DNA of 64,000 nucleotides from Solirubrobacter pauli (GCF_003633755.1 NZ_RBIL01000001.1:1597426-1661425); one strand, 5' to 3'. Shown: positions 43,594-52,469, counted from the stretch's first letter. The notes: a model not told the origin generated them from the sequence alone. A program made the numbers and translations.

Positions 43594-44375
43594 AGCTCGT
43601 TCGACGGCGCGCCGGTGAGGTCGGACACGACCTTCGCGGCCGTCTTGGAGCGGGCGCCCGCGTCGACGAGCGCCCGCACGGCCTCGACCGCCTTCGGGTC
43701 GAGGCTCGTCGCGGCGGGCGCACCGCCGACGACCAGCACGATCTCGCCGCGCGCATCCTCGTCGCCGTACTTGGCGGCCAGCTCCGCGGCGGTCCCGCGG
43801 ACGATCTCCTCGTGCAGCTTCGTGAGCTCCCGGCAGACCGCGACGGGACGCTCGGGGTCGTCCTCGGCGAGCACCTTGAGCGAGGCACCGACGCGGCGCG
43901 GCGACTCGAACGCGACGATCGTCTCGCTCGCGGTGAAGACCTCGCGCAGCGGCCCGGCCTTGCGCGGGAGGAAGCCGACGAAGCGCCAGACGTCGTTGGG
44001 CAGCCCGCTGGCCACGAGCGCCGTGATGGTCGCCGACGGCCCCGGCAGGACCTCCACGCGCAGCCCCGCCGCGATCGTCGCGCCGACCAGGTCGTAGCCC
44101 GGGTCGTTGACGAGCGGCATGCCCGCGTCGCTCACGAGCGCGACGACCTCGCCGCCGCGCAGCCGCTCGACCAGCTCAGCCGCCCGCGAGCGCTCGTTGT
44201 GCTCGTGGTAGGAGACGAGCTTCGCCTCGATGCCGTGGCGCTTGAGCAGGCCCTGCGTGTGGCGCGTGTCCTCGCAGGCGATCACGTCGGCGTCGCGCAG
44301 CGCGGCCAGCACGCGCAGCGTGATGTCCTCGAGGTTCCCGATCGGCGTCGGGCACACGACCAGCCGGCCGCTCAC
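43572..44375 (-). CDS. rsmI: 16S rRNA (cytidine-2'-O)-methyltransferase RsmI
   Basis: A 267-residue enzyme that 2'-O-methylates C1402 of 16S rRNA. Family motifs: LVVCPTPIGNLEDITLRVL, IACEDTRHTQGLLKRHGI, LVSDAGMPLVNDPGYDLV, VEVLPGPSATITALVASGLP, FVGFLPRK and VAFESPRRV. The GTG start overlaps the ROK kinase stop (GTGA). Also found near metG in M. tuberculosis, which supports the shared gene order. Confidence 0.96.
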   Translation of the reverse strand: MSGRLVVCPTPIGNLEDITLRVLAALRDADVIACEDTRHTQGLLKRHGIEAKLVSYHEHNERSRAAELVERLRGGEVVALVSDAGMPLVNDPGYDLVGATIAAGLRVEVLPGPSATITALVASGLPNDVWRFVGFLPRKAGPLREVFTASETIVAFESPRRVGASLKVLAEDDPERPVAVCRELTKLHEEIVRGTAAELAAKYGDEDARGEIVLVVGGAPAATSLDPKAVEAVRALVDAGARSKTAAKVVSDLTGAPSNELYRALLT

Positions 44376-45361
44376 CGCGGGTGGTTCTCGATCGCGCCCG
44401 TCGTCTTGCCGTCGATCACGTCACGCGCGAGCAGGCCGGCGCCGATCATGCCCGCCTCGGGCCCGAAGCGGGCGGCCTCGACGCGGACGACGTCCTTGCC
44501 GGGCGCGAGCGCACGCTCGAGCATCACCTCGCGCGCGGGCGCGAGCAGGATCTCCCCCGCCGCGATCACGCCGCCGCCGATCACGACGACCTGCGGGTTG
44601 AAGATGTTCACGAGGTTCGTGATGCCGACGCCGAGCGCGCGGCCGATCGTCTCGATCGCGCCGCGGGCCACCGGGTCGCCCGCCGTCGCGAGCTCGGTGA
44701 TCAGCGGGCCGGTGAGCTCGCGCCCGTTCTCGAGCGCCTGGCCGAGCGCGGTGTCGGGCTGGCGGGCGACCGCGAGCGACGCCTCGCGCACGAGCGCGGT
44801 GCCCGAGGCGACGGACTCCAGGCAGCCCCAGTTCGGGCAGTTGCCCTGGCACGGGCGGCCGTTCATCTCCACGACCATGTGGCCCATCTCGGCGCCGCCC
44901 ATGATCCAGCCGCGGTAGACCTGGCCGTTGAGCAGCAGGCCGCCGCCGATCCCGGTGCCGAGCGTGAGCAGCGCGACGTCGGTCGCGCCTTGGGCGATCC
45001 CCAGCCGCGACTCGCAGACGGTGTGGCAGTTCGCGTCGTTGTCGACGACGACCGGCATGTTCAGCCGGTCCGCCATCAGCTCGCCGAACGCGATGTCCTT
45101 CAGCGGGACGTTGACGGCCTGGACCGCCATCCCGGTACGTGAGTCGAACGTGCACGGGATCCCGAACCCGATCGCGCTGATCTCGCCGACGGCGACGCGG
45201 ATCTCATCGACGGCGTCGGCGATCATCTGCACGAGCTCGTCCTGGTTTAACCCGTACACAAGTCGGTTGGTACGGTGGATCACCGACAGGTCCGCGTCGA
45301 TCGCTCCTGCGAGCAGCTTCGTGCCGCCAAGGTCGACGCCGATGACGTAGCCCTCGGCCAT
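44372..45361 (-). CDS. ROK-family glucokinase-like sugar kinase
   Basis: A 329-residue cytoplasmic kinase without HTH, so an enzyme rather than a ROK repressor. Motifs: phosphate-1 GVDLGGTKLLAGAID, AIGFGIPCTFDSRTG, catalytic VVVDNDANCHTVCESRLG, ATP-binding LTLGTGIGGGLLLNGQVY, and the zinc segment GHMVVEMNGRPCQGNCPNWG with the Cys cluster and the following CLESVASG. Glucose is the likely substrate. A leaderless ATG start follows a TAGGGT box by 7 nt. Confidence 0.92.
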   Translation of the reverse strand: MAEGYVIGVDLGGTKLLAGAIDADLSVIHRTNRLVYGLNQDELVQMIADAVDEIRVAVGEISAIGFGIPCTFDSRTGMAVQAVNVPLKDIAFGELMADRLNMPVVVDNDANCHTVCESRLGIAQGATDVALLTLGTGIGGGLLLNGQVYRGWIMGGAEMGHMVVEMNGRPCQGNCPNWGCLESVASGTALVREASLAVARQPDTALGQALENGRELTGPLITELATAGDPVARGAIETIGRALGVGITNLVNIFNPQVVVIGGGVIAAGEILLAPAREVMLERALAPGKDVVRVEAARFGPEAGMIGAGLLARDVIDGKTTGAIENHPR

Positions 45362-45368
45362 GCCGGCC

Positions 45369-45374
45369 ACCCTA
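45369..45374 (-). promoter_or_regulatory. -10 box TAGGGT of the ROK kinase-rsmI operon
   Basis: On the minus strand TAGGGT, 7 nt, then the ATG at 45361. Same hexamer and spacing as at 26666-26671. Confidence 0.6.
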
Positions 45375-45385
45375 CCGCCTCCCGC

Positions 45386-46522
45386 ATGGCCGACCCCGAC
45401 GACAAGCGTCCGTACAACGTCTACCGCTCGAAGCCGAAGCTCTTCGGCCGACGTGACGATGACGGTGGCCTGGCCGAGATGCAGCAGGAGGAGGCGCCCC
45501 CGTCGCACGGCTGGGAGGACGCGCCTCCGCCGCCCCGCCGGCGCCGTCGCCTCCCGTTCCCGCGCCGCCGCCCCGGCCGCCGCCGGATCGGCTTCTGGCG
45601 GATCCTCCGCTGGGTCGTCACCGCCGTGTTCGCGTGGCTAGCGATCTCGCTCGTGCTCTTCCTCGTGTCGGCGCAGATCCAGTCGGCGCAGGTGTCCGAC
45701 GCGGCCGACGCCGAGCTCGGCGGAGCCGGCTACCCGCTGACGTCGCCGAACACGATCCTCGTCCTCGGCTCGGACGCGCGCACCAAGGACAGCAAGGAGC
45801 CGGGCGCGCAGAAGATCGGCCAGGCCTCGCGGTCGGACTCGATCCTGCTGCTGCGGATCGGCGGCGGCCACAACGCGACGCTGTCGATCCCGCGTGACAC
45901 GGTGGTCGACATCCCCGGCCACGGCCGCAGCAAGATCAACGCCGCGTACGCGATCGGCGGCCCGGCGCTGGCCATCCGCACGGTGGAGGGCTTCCTCGGC
46001 GTGCAGGTCAACCACCTGATCGAGGTCAACTTCGAGAACTTCCCGCAGCTGATCGACGCGCTCGGCGGCGTGACCTACCGCGGCGGCTGCGTCGTCTCGC
46101 GCATCAACGGCGGCTTCAAGAACGGCGGCTACACGCTGCGGCTGAAGTCCGGTGAGCAGGAGATCGACGGCAAGCAGGCGCTCGCGCTCGCCCGCACGCG
46201 CAAGAACGAGTGCAACCCGAAGGAGTCCGACCTCACCCGCGCCCGCCGCCAGCAGAAGATCCTCGGCGCGATCAAGGACAAGGTCACCTCGGTCGAGACG
46301 TTCGTGCGCCTGCCCTGGGTGTCCTGGGCGGCGCCGAAGGCGGTCCGCTCGGACATGTCCGGCCCGACGCTCCTGGGCGTGGTCGGCGCGGAGCTGAGCG
46401 CCGGCACGGCCAAGCCGCAGGTGCTCAAGCCGAGCGGCGGGGTCACCCTGCCCGACGGCGGCGCCGGGCTGACGGTCGACGACGCCACCAAGCAGCGGGC
46501 CGTCGACCGCTTCTTGGGCTAG
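45386..46522 (+). CDS. LytR-CpsA-Psr (LCP) family cell-wall ligase
   Basis: A 378-residue membrane-anchored protein that transfers glycopolymers from a lipid carrier to peptidoglycan. A long basic cytoplasmic N-terminus ([20 protein letters not shown]) precedes one membrane helix at about 77-96 (WVVTAVFAWLAISLVLFLV). The LCP domain (about 125-310) has ILVLGSDARTKDSKEPGAQ, RSDSILLLRIGG, SIPRDTVVDIPGHGRSKINA and the closing ALALARTRKNECNPKESDL. The Arg and Asp residues that bind the pyrophosphate are kept. Its stop shares CTAG with the convergent acyl-CoA dehydrogenase. Confidence 0.92.
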   Translation: MADPDDKRPYNVYRSKPKLFGRRDDDGGLAEMQQEEAPPSHGWEDAPPPPRRRRRLPFPRRRPGRRRIGFWRILRWVVTAVFAWLAISLVLFLVSAQIQSAQVSDAADAELGGAGYPLTSPNTILVLGSDARTKDSKEPGAQKIGQASRSDSILLLRIGGGHNATLSIPRDTVVDIPGHGRSKINAAYAIGGPALAIRTVEGFLGVQVNHLIEVNFENFPQLIDALGGVTYRGGCVVSRINGGFKNGGYTLRLKSGEQEIDGKQALALARTRKNECNPKESDLTRARRQQKILGAIKDKVTSVETFVRLPWVSWAAPKAVRSDMSGPTLLGVVGAELSAGTAKPQVLKPSGGVTLPDGGAGLTVDDATKQRAVDRFLG

Positions 46523-47490
46523 AGGTACATCGCCGCGACCTGCTCGCGGTGCCAGGTCGCGTCGCCGAACGCGTGGGCGTTCGCCTCGGCGCGCTTGAGG
46601 AACAGGTGCAGGTCGTGCTCCCAGGTGAAGCCGATGCCGCCGTGGACCTGGAGGGCGGAACGGCACACGTTGACCGCCGCGTCGCTCGCGTAGGCCTTGG
46701 CCGAGCTGGCCGCGACGAACGCGGCCGCCGGGTCGTGGTCGAGCGCCCACGCCGCCCAGAGGACGACGTTGCGCGCGCCCTCGGCCTCCAGGAACATCTG
46801 CGCGCACGCGTGGGAGACGGCCTGGTAGGCGCCGATCGGGCGGCCGAACTGCTTGCGCTCCTTCGCGTACTCGACGGACATCTGGGTCACGCGACGGGCG
46901 ACGCCGACGGACTCGGCGGCCGCAGCCACCGCGATCGCGTGCCAGGCGCGGCCGAAGTGGTCGCCGTCCAGCGCCTCGCCGCCGCCGTCGAAGCGGACGG
47001 TGAACAGCGGGCGGGTCGGGTCCAACGCCCGCGCGGGCTCGACCGACACCGCGGACGCGGGCACCGCGAAGTGGCGGCCGCCGTCGGCCGTGACCACGAA
47101 CGTGTCGGCCACGTCGGCGGCCGGCACCGCGATCTTCGTGCCGACCAGCGACGCCGGCATCGTCGAGGCGTCGGGCGCGTTGCCGCCCTCATCCCACATC
47201 GCCACCGTCCCGCGTCCCTCGAGCCCGGGGTGCAGCAGCCGCGCCGCCCAGTCGGCGGCGAGCGGCGTCGGGGCGAGCGCGTAGCCGAGCTCCTCCGCGA
47301 CCACGGCCAGCTCGACGATGCCCAGCTCGGCCACGTCCGGCCAGCCGAGCTCGACGATCTCGTCCCAGGTCGCGTCGGAGCCGCCGTCCAGCGCGATCTC
47401 GCGCACACGGGCGATCGGGTAGCGCGAGGCGAGCCACTCGCGGGCGGTGCGCTGGATCTCGCGCTGGTCCTCGGTCAGGTCGAAGTTCAT
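46519..47490 (-). CDS. Acyl-CoA dehydrogenase (short partner of a pair)
   Basis: A 323-residue flavoprotein. It has the N-terminal helical domain (MNFDLTEDQREIQRTAREWL), a degenerate middle beta domain and the C-terminal domain with YAKERKQFGRPIGAYQAVSH and CRSALQVHGGIGFTWEHDLH. The FAD-binding middle motifs are weak, and it is about 50 residues shorter than usual. It overlaps the 374-residue dehydrogenase by ATGA. Such pairs form alpha2beta2 enzymes in actinobacterial sterol side-chain oxidation, with one degenerate subunit; that use here is an inference. Confidence 0.9.
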   Translation of the reverse strand: MNFDLTEDQREIQRTAREWLASRYPIARVREIALDGGSDATWDEIVELGWPDVAELGIVELAVVAEELGYALAPTPLAADWAARLLHPGLEGRGTVAMWDEGGNAPDASTMPASLVGTKIAVPAADVADTFVVTADGGRHFAVPASAVSVEPARALDPTRPLFTVRFDGGGEALDGDHFGRAWHAIAVAAAAESVGVARRVTQMSVEYAKERKQFGRPIGAYQAVSHACAQMFLEAEGARNVVLWAAWALDHDPAAAFVAASSAKAYASDAAVNVCRSALQVHGGIGFTWEHDLHLFLKRAEANAHAFGDATWHREQVAAMYL

Positions 47491-48611
47491 GCGCGCGGCA
47501 ACCCCAGCACTCGCTCGGCGACGATGTTCTTGAGGATCTCGGTCGTCCCACCCTCGATCGAGTTCGCGCGGGCCCGCAGGAAGCGGTACGTCCACGTGTC
47601 GTCGACCAGCTGCGCGGCGGGCCCCTTGACGTCCATCGCCAGCGTGGTCAGCGCCTGGTTGATGTCGGCCCACAGCCACTTGCCCAGCGAGCCCTCGGGG
47701 CCCGGCTCGCCGCCCTTCATGGTGCTCGTGAGCCCGCGGTAGGCGAGCAGCCGCAGCACCTGCGCCTCGATCGCGATCTGCGCGAACCGCTGCCGCACGA
47801 GCGGGTCCTTGGTGCCCTTGAGCTCGTCGGCCAGCTCGCTGAGCGCCACCTGCACCCGCGCCTGCAGCGCGAAGGCGAGCCCGGCGCGCTCGTGCATCAG
47901 GGTGGTGATCGCCACCCGCCAGCCGTTGTCGACGCCGCCGACGACGTTCTCGACCGGGATCCGCGCGCCGTCGATGAACAGCTCGTTGAACTCGGCCTCG
48001 CCGGTGATCTGCACCAGCGGGCGGATCTCCACGCCCTCCTGCTCCATGTCCATCAGGAAGTACGTGAGCCCGCGGTGCTTGGGGGCGTCGGCGTTGGTGC
48101 GCGCGAGCAGCATGCACCACTTGGAGTGGTGCGCGTACGTCGTCCACACCTTCTGGCCGGTGACCACGTACGCGTCGCCGTCGAGGACCGCCTTCGTCTT
48201 GAGCGACGCGAGGTCGGACCCGGACTCGGGCTCGCTGAAGCCCTGGCACCACATCTCGTCGGCGCTCAGGATCGGCGCCAGGAAGCGCGCCTTCTGCTCG
48301 TCCGTGCCGTGGGCGATCACGGTCGGCCCGCCCATCGTCAGCCCGAGCACGTTGGCCATCTGCGGCGCGCGCGCCGCCGCGAACTCCTCGAACAGGATCG
48401 CCTGCTCGATCTGCGTCGCGCCCGCCCCGCCGAACGCCTCGGGCCACGTGAGCCCGGCCCAGCCGCGCTCGTTCAGCTTGCGCTGCCAGTCGCGCCGGAA
48501 GGCGAACGATGCCTCGTCCCCCTCCGGCTCCTTGCCCGGATGGTTGTCGGCGATCCACGCGCGCAGCGTGTCGCGGAACTCCTCCTCCGCCGGCGAAAGC
48601 GTCAGGTCCAC
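47487..48611 (-). CDS. Acyl-CoA dehydrogenase (full-length partner)
   Basis: A 374-residue flavoprotein that oxidises acyl-CoA to enoyl-CoA. Motifs: the N-terminal helical domain with FGGAGATQIEQAILFEEFAA, the FAD/substrate segment MWCQGFSEPESGSDLASLKT, VVTGQKVWTTYAHHSKWCML, and the C-terminal SIEGGTTEILKNIVAERVLG. Leaderless GTG start with TAGCTT 7 nt upstream. First gene of the acyl-CoA dehydrogenase pair; the acyl chain is unknown. Confidence 0.93.
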   Translation of the reverse strand: MDLTLSPAEEEFRDTLRAWIADNHPGKEPEGDEASFAFRRDWQRKLNERGWAGLTWPEAFGGAGATQIEQAILFEEFAAARAPQMANVLGLTMGGPTVIAHGTDEQKARFLAPILSADEMWCQGFSEPESGSDLASLKTKAVLDGDAYVVTGQKVWTTYAHHSKWCMLLARTNADAPKHRGLTYFLMDMEQEGVEIRPLVQITGEAEFNELFIDGARIPVENVVGGVDNGWRVAITTLMHERAGLAFALQARVQVALSELADELKGTKDPLVRQRFAQIAIEAQVLRLLAYRGLTSTMKGGEPGPEGSLGKWLWADINQALTTLAMDVKGPAAQLVDDTWTYRFLRARANSIEGGTTEILKNIVAERVLGLPRA

Positions 48612-48618
48612 GCGGCGG

Positions 48619-48624
48619 AAGCTA
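48619..48624 (-). promoter_or_regulatory. -10 box TAGCTT of the acyl-CoA dehydrogenase pair
   Basis: On the minus strand TAGCTT, 7 nt, then GTG at 48611. Confidence 0.55.
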
Positions 48625-48632
48625 ACACGCTG

Positions 48633-49547
48633 TCAGGAAGCGCGCGCCATGGCCGGCGTGGCCGCCGGAGCGGGCGTCCGCTTGGCCCGCGAGGCGATCG
48701 CCACGCCGCCGAGGATCGCCACCAGCCCGAGGATCGCCGCGACCGTGATCTCCTCGTCGAGGAAGATGGCGCCGTAGAACAGCGCCACGCCCGGCGCCAG
48801 GTAGGAGACGAGCGCCGCGCGGGCCGCGCCGATCGCCCCGATCAGCTCGTAGTAGATGACGAACGCGAGCGCCGTCCCGAGCACGCCCAGCACCACGAGC
48901 GCGGCGACCGCGCCCACGTCCGGCGTGTGCCCGGGCGTCGTCGCGATGCCGATCGGGAGCGTCAGCAGCCCGGCGAAGGTCACGCTGATCCAGGACGTCT
49001 GGACCGCCGCGAGCTTGCCGTACTTGCCCTTGACGACGAAGTTCGAGAGCCCGTAGAAGAACGCCGCGCCGACCATCGCCATCGCGCCGAGGAACTGCTC
49101 GAGCGAGTGGACGGACTCCACGCCGACGATCAGCACCACGCCCGCGAGACCCAGCAGCATGCCGATGCCCTGGCGGCGGTCGATCTTCTCCGACGGCAGC
49201 AGGAACGGCGCGAGCAGCGCGATGAACAGCGACGCGGGCGAGATCAGCACCGCGGTCAGGCCGCTCGGCACGACGTGCTCGCCGTAGGTGATCAGCAGGA
49301 ACGGCGCGGCCACCGCGGTCACGCTCAGGATGAGCGCCCACTTCGGGCGCTCGCGCACGTCAGCCCAGGCGCGCGACGCCTGGCCGGTCACCCGCAGCAC
49401 GACGAACAGCACCAGCGAGGCCAGCAGGCACCGCAGCGACACGATCATCGCGGCCGAGAAGCCGTCGAGCGCGTACTTGATAAGGAGGTAGGAGCCGCCC
49501 CAGATGGCGGACAGGGCAGCGAGCAGGGTGACGTGGCGTGCAGACAT
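48633..49547 (-). CDS. EamA/DMT-family transporter
   Basis: A 304-residue protein with ten membrane helices in two EamA repeats (AALSAIWGGSYLLIKYALDG at the start; VGAAFFYGLSNFVVKGKYGK opening the second). The end of each repeat shows the usual pattern (LGLAGVVLIVGVES; LGLVAILGGVAIASRAKR). Members export amino acids or other metabolites; substrate unknown. It lies alone upstream of the acyl-CoA dehydrogenase pair on the same strand. Confidence 0.92.
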   Translation of the reverse strand: MSARHVTLLAALSAIWGGSYLLIKYALDGFSAAMIVSLRCLLASLVLFVVLRVTGQASRAWADVRERPKWALILSVTAVAAPFLLITYGEHVVPSGLTAVLISPASLFIALLAPFLLPSEKIDRRQGIGMLLGLAGVVLIVGVESVHSLEQFLGAMAMVGAAFFYGLSNFVVKGKYGKLAAVQTSWISVTFAGLLTLPIGIATTPGHTPDVGAVAALVVLGVLGTALAFVIYYELIGAIGAARAALVSYLAPGVALFYGAIFLDEEITVAAILGLVAILGGVAIASRAKRTPAPAATPAMARAS

Positions 49548-49619
49548 GGACCCACCCAGTGTCTGTGCCCGTCACCCCAAGCGCAAATGAAGATCCGTGC
49601 GGGACGCGATCAGAAACGC

Positions 49620-49943
49620 TTATGCGTCCGACTTCGTCGTCGAGCTGCTCGACGAGGAAGTGGAGTCCGAGCTCGACGACGAGCTGTCGGACTTCTTCTC
49701 GGCCTGCTTCGCGTCGTGGCTGTCAGCACCCGAGGAAGCCGAGGCGGCGGACTGGCGGTTGCGCTTGGCGGTGCCGTAGTCCGTGTTGTAGAAGCCGGAC
49801 CCCTTGAAGTGCACGGCGACGGGGTGGAAGACGCGCTGAACCGGCGCCCCGCAGACCTCGCACTCCGTGACCGGGCCGTCGGTCATCTTCTGCATCACAT
49901 CGAAGTGATGGCCGTTCTCGCAGCGGTACTCGTAAATGGGCAT
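49620..49943 (-). CDS. FmdB-family zinc ribbon protein with poly-Ser tail
   Basis: A 107-residue protein. The FmdB/CxxC domain starts MPIYEYRCENGHHFDVMQKM and has the second pair in VTECEVCGAPVQRVF, then VAVHFKGSGFYNTDYG, all standard for the family; the first knuckle has a single Cys followed by His residues (CENGHH). The last 45 residues are Ser/Lys/Asp-rich (SDSSSSSSDSTSSSSSSTTK). Function unknown, thought to be regulatory or zinc-related. A TAAACT box lies 13 nt upstream. Divergent from glycyl-tRNA synthetase. Confidence 0.9.
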   Translation of the reverse strand: MPIYEYRCENGHHFDVMQKMTDGPVTECEVCGAPVQRVFHPVAVHFKGSGFYNTDYGTAKRNRQSAASASSGADSHDAKQAEKKSDSSSSSSDSTSSSSSSTTKSDA

Positions 49944-49968
49944 GACTGAGCACGCGAGTTTAGCCGCC

Positions 49969-49974
49969 TAGACT
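49969..49974 (+). promoter_or_regulatory. -10 box TAGACT of glycyl-tRNA synthetase
   Basis: TAGACT ends 8 nt before the ATG at 49983, which supports that start over a Met five codons later. Confidence 0.6.
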
Positions 49975-49982
49975 CAGGCCCC

Positions 49983-51323
49983 ATGCCCGCAGCCACCATG
50001 GACGAGGTCGTCGCGCTCTGCAAGCGGCGTGGCCTGATCTTCCCCGCCTCCGAGATCTACGGCGGCATCGCCAACACCTACGACTACGGGCACTACGGCG
50101 TTCTGCTCAAGCGCAACGTCACCGATGCGTGGTGGAAGGCGATGATCCAGGAGCGCGACGACATCGTCGCCCTGGACTCGGCGATCATCCAGCACCCCAA
50201 GACGTGGGAGGCCTCCGGCCACCTCGCCGGCTTCAGCGATCCACTCGTCCAGTGCCTGGGCAAGTGCAAGAAGCGCTACCGGCTCGATCACCTCCAGGAG
50301 GAGGCCGTCGAGAAGGGCGAGGACCCGGCGCTCGTGAAGTGCCCGACGTGCGGCGGCGACCTGAGCGAGCCGCGCGCGTTCAACCTGATGTTCCAGACGA
50401 ACATCGGCCCCGTCCAGGACGAGGGCTCGACCGTCTACCTGCGTCCTGAGACCGCGCAGGGCATCTTCCTCGACTTCAAGCAGACGCTGAACTACGCGCG
50501 CAAGAAGCCGCCGTTCGGCATCGCGCAGATCGGCAAGTCGTTCCGCAACGAGATCACGCCCGGCAACTTCATCTTCCGCACGCTCGAGTTCGAGCAGATG
50601 GAGATGGAGTTCTTCGTCCCGCCGGACGAGGCCGAGCAGTGGTACGAGTACTGGTGCCAGGAACGCCTGAGCTGGTACGTCAAGCTCGGCATCAATCCCG
50701 AGCGCCTGCGGCTGCGCCCGCACGACGCCGAGGAGCTCAGCCACTACTCGTCCGGCACCAGCGACGTCGAGTACCTGTACCCGATCGGCTGGTCCGAGCT
50801 CGAGGGCATCGCCAACCGCGGCAACTTCGACCTCACCCAGCACGCCGAGCACTCGCGCGAGAAGCTCGAGTGGAAGGACCCCCAGACCGGCAAGGGCTAC
50901 CTCCCGCACGTGATCGAGCCCGCCGCCGGCCTCGGCCGCACGATGCTCGCCCTCCTCTGCGAGGCCTACGACCAGGACGACATCGGCGGCGAGACCCGCA
51001 CGGTGCTGCGCCTGCACCCGACGGTCGCGCCGATCAAGGTCGCCGTGCTCCCGCTCCTGCGCAAGGACGGCCACCCCGAGAAGGCCCGCGAGATCTACAC
51101 CGCGCTGCGCAAGCGCCTGTCGGCCGAGTACGACGAGGGCGGCCACATCGGCAAGCGCTACCGCCGCCAGGACGAGATCGGCACGCCCTACGGCATCACC
51201 GTCGACCACCAGACGTTCGAGGACGACACGGTCACCCTGCGCGACCGCGACTCGCTGACCCAGGAGCGCGTGCCGGTCGAGGGCCTGGTCGACCTCCTCG
51301 AGGCCAAGATCAACGCGGCGTAG
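49983..51323 (+). CDS. glyS: Glycyl-tRNA synthetase, dimeric (alpha2) type
   Basis: A 446-residue class II synthetase. Motif 1 region: LIFPASEIYGGIANTYDYGH; the zinc-type insertion QCLGKCKKRYRLDHLQEEAV with CPTCGGDLSEPRAFNLMF; motif 2: GIAQIGKSFRNEITPGNFIF and TLEFEQMEMEFF; motif 3: VIEPAAGLGRTMLALLCEAY. The anticodon-binding domain is at the C-terminus (APIKVAVLPLLRKDG, GTPYGITVDHQTFEDDTVTL). The archaeal/eukaryal-like dimeric form is normal in Actinobacteria. Its TAG directly abuts the TAG of the convergent tspO gene (TAGCTA). Confidence 0.97.
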   Translation: MPAATMDEVVALCKRRGLIFPASEIYGGIANTYDYGHYGVLLKRNVTDAWWKAMIQERDDIVALDSAIIQHPKTWEASGHLAGFSDPLVQCLGKCKKRYRLDHLQEEAVEKGEDPALVKCPTCGGDLSEPRAFNLMFQTNIGPVQDEGSTVYLRPETAQGIFLDFKQTLNYARKKPPFGIAQIGKSFRNEITPGNFIFRTLEFEQMEMEFFVPPDEAEQWYEYWCQERLSWYVKLGINPERLRLRPHDAEELSHYSSGTSDVEYLYPIGWSELEGIANRGNFDLTQHAEHSREKLEWKDPQTGKGYLPHVIEPAAGLGRTMLALLCEAYDQDDIGGETRTVLRLHPTVAPIKVAVLPLLRKDGHPEKAREIYTALRKRLSAEYDEGGHIGKRYRRQDEIGTPYGITVDHQTFEDDTVTLRDRDSLTQERVPVEGLVDLLEAKINAA

Positions 51324-51809
51324 CTAGTTGTTGCTCGCGATCGTCCAGGTCAGGGCGGTCGCGAACGTGACCCACACGCCGTAGGGCACGAGCAGGTACG
51401 CGGCAGTGCGGTTGTGGGGCTTGACCAGCCGGAAGAGCCCCACGATCGTTGCCAGCAGGAACAGGATCTCGACCCCCGCCGCGACCGGGGCGTGGCCTTG
51501 GAAGAAGATCCACGTCCAGGCCAGGTTGAGCGCGAGGTTGGCCGCGAACAGGCCAAGGACGATCCGTCGGCGCGGGCCGCCCACGTCCCGGAACGACAGG
51601 GTCGCGGCGATCGCGATCAGCACGTAGAGGACGGTCCACACCGGCCCGAAGACCGCTCCCGGCGGCTGCCACGATGGTCGCTCGAGGTTCTGGTACCAGT
51701 CGCTCGAGGTGTCGGTCGCAAGGCCGCCGACCACCGCCACCGCGGTCACGGCCGCCGCCCACCCGGCTCCGGCGGCGGCGATCGCGCGCCGATCTTCGAT
51801 CGCGTGCAT
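51324..51809 (-). CDS. tspO: TspO/MBR family protein
   Basis: A 161-residue membrane protein with five helices. Conserved features: WYQNLERPSWQPPGAVFGPV followed by WTVLYVLIAIAATL, LNLAWTWIFFQGHAPVAAGV and the cholesterol-like site LLVPYGVWVTFATALTWTI. TspO proteins bind porphyrins and respond to oxidative or light stress. The gene lies a few kb from photolyase and copper genes, but no direct link is shown. Confidence 0.95.
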   Translation of the reverse strand: MHAIEDRRAIAAAGAGWAAAVTAVAVVGGLATDTSSDWYQNLERPSWQPPGAVFGPVWTVLYVLIAIAATLSFRDVGGPRRRIVLGLFAANLALNLAWTWIFFQGHAPVAAGVEILFLLATIVGLFRLVKPHNRTAAYLLVPYGVWVTFATALTWTIASNN

Positions 51810-51827
51810 GTCTGATCTCTACCCAGG

Positions 51828-52388
51828 TCAGCGGTCCTCGCCCCGCCGGAGCCGCTCGATGACCGCGTCGAGCTTCGCCTTGTCGGCCGGCGCGTGCCAG
51901 AGCCCGCCGGCGCTCGCGCCCCAGGGCACCAGGTGGTCGAACTCGACGGCGCGCAGCCGCTCGAGGCTCTCGATGTACGCGGCGCGGTCGCTGTCGCCGA
52001 GCACCGCCGCGATCCAGTCCTCGCCGTCCAGCCACAGCGAGTCGCCGGTGAAGAGGTAGCCGTTCCAGAGGAAGGCGGTCGAGCCGGGCGTGTGGCCGGG
52101 GATCGGGATGCTCTGCACCTCGCCGAACGCGTCGCCGTCGGAGAACGTCGTCACCGGGACGTCGACCCACGGGGCGTCGGCCTCGTGGATGTGCAGCGGC
52201 GCCTCGGCGAACCCGCGGCCGAAGGACGCCTCGTGCCAGTGGTTGAGGTACTGGGCGCGAGCGGGGCCGGTCACTCCGGGCGCGGCGTAGATGACCACGT
52301 CGAGTGGGTCGAGCCGGAACGCGCGGATGTGGATGCGGTCGGCGAACGGCAGCGGCTCGCCGGGTGTCGGGGGGAGTCCTTCGAGCAT
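51828..52388 (-). CDS. Metallo-beta-lactamase-fold protein lacking the HxHxDH motif
   Basis: A 186-residue short MBL-fold protein. The HxHxDH signature is replaced by YLNHWHEASFG, in which HWH is kept but the Asp-His is Ala-Ser. The later parts are normal: SIPIPGHTPGSTAFLWNGYL, FTGDSLWLDGEDW and LVPWGASAG. The metal site is therefore incomplete, and the protein may be a binding or one-metal variant. The ATG at 52388 is chosen because TACGGT lies 7 nt before it; a GTG 9 nt earlier is rejected. Confidence 0.8.
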   Translation of the reverse strand: MLEGLPPTPGEPLPFADRIHIRAFRLDPLDVVIYAAPGVTGPARAQYLNHWHEASFGRGFAEAPLHIHEADAPWVDVPVTTFSDGDAFGEVQSIPIPGHTPGSTAFLWNGYLFTGDSLWLDGEDWIAAVLGDSDRAAYIESLERLRAVEFDHLVPWGASAGGLWHAPADKAKLDAVIERLRRGEDR

Positions 52389-52395
52389 GCGGTCC

Positions 52396-52401
52396 ACCGT
52401 A
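52396..52401 (-). promoter_or_regulatory. -10 box TACGGT, leaderless promoter
   Basis: On the minus strand TACGGT, 7 nt, then ATG at 52388. Confidence 0.5.
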
Positions 52402-52469
52402 AGGAGGACGCCGCCCGGTTTCTCTCGTCCTTTCGGCGTACGCCCTGGGCGAGACTAGGGAGATCCCTG

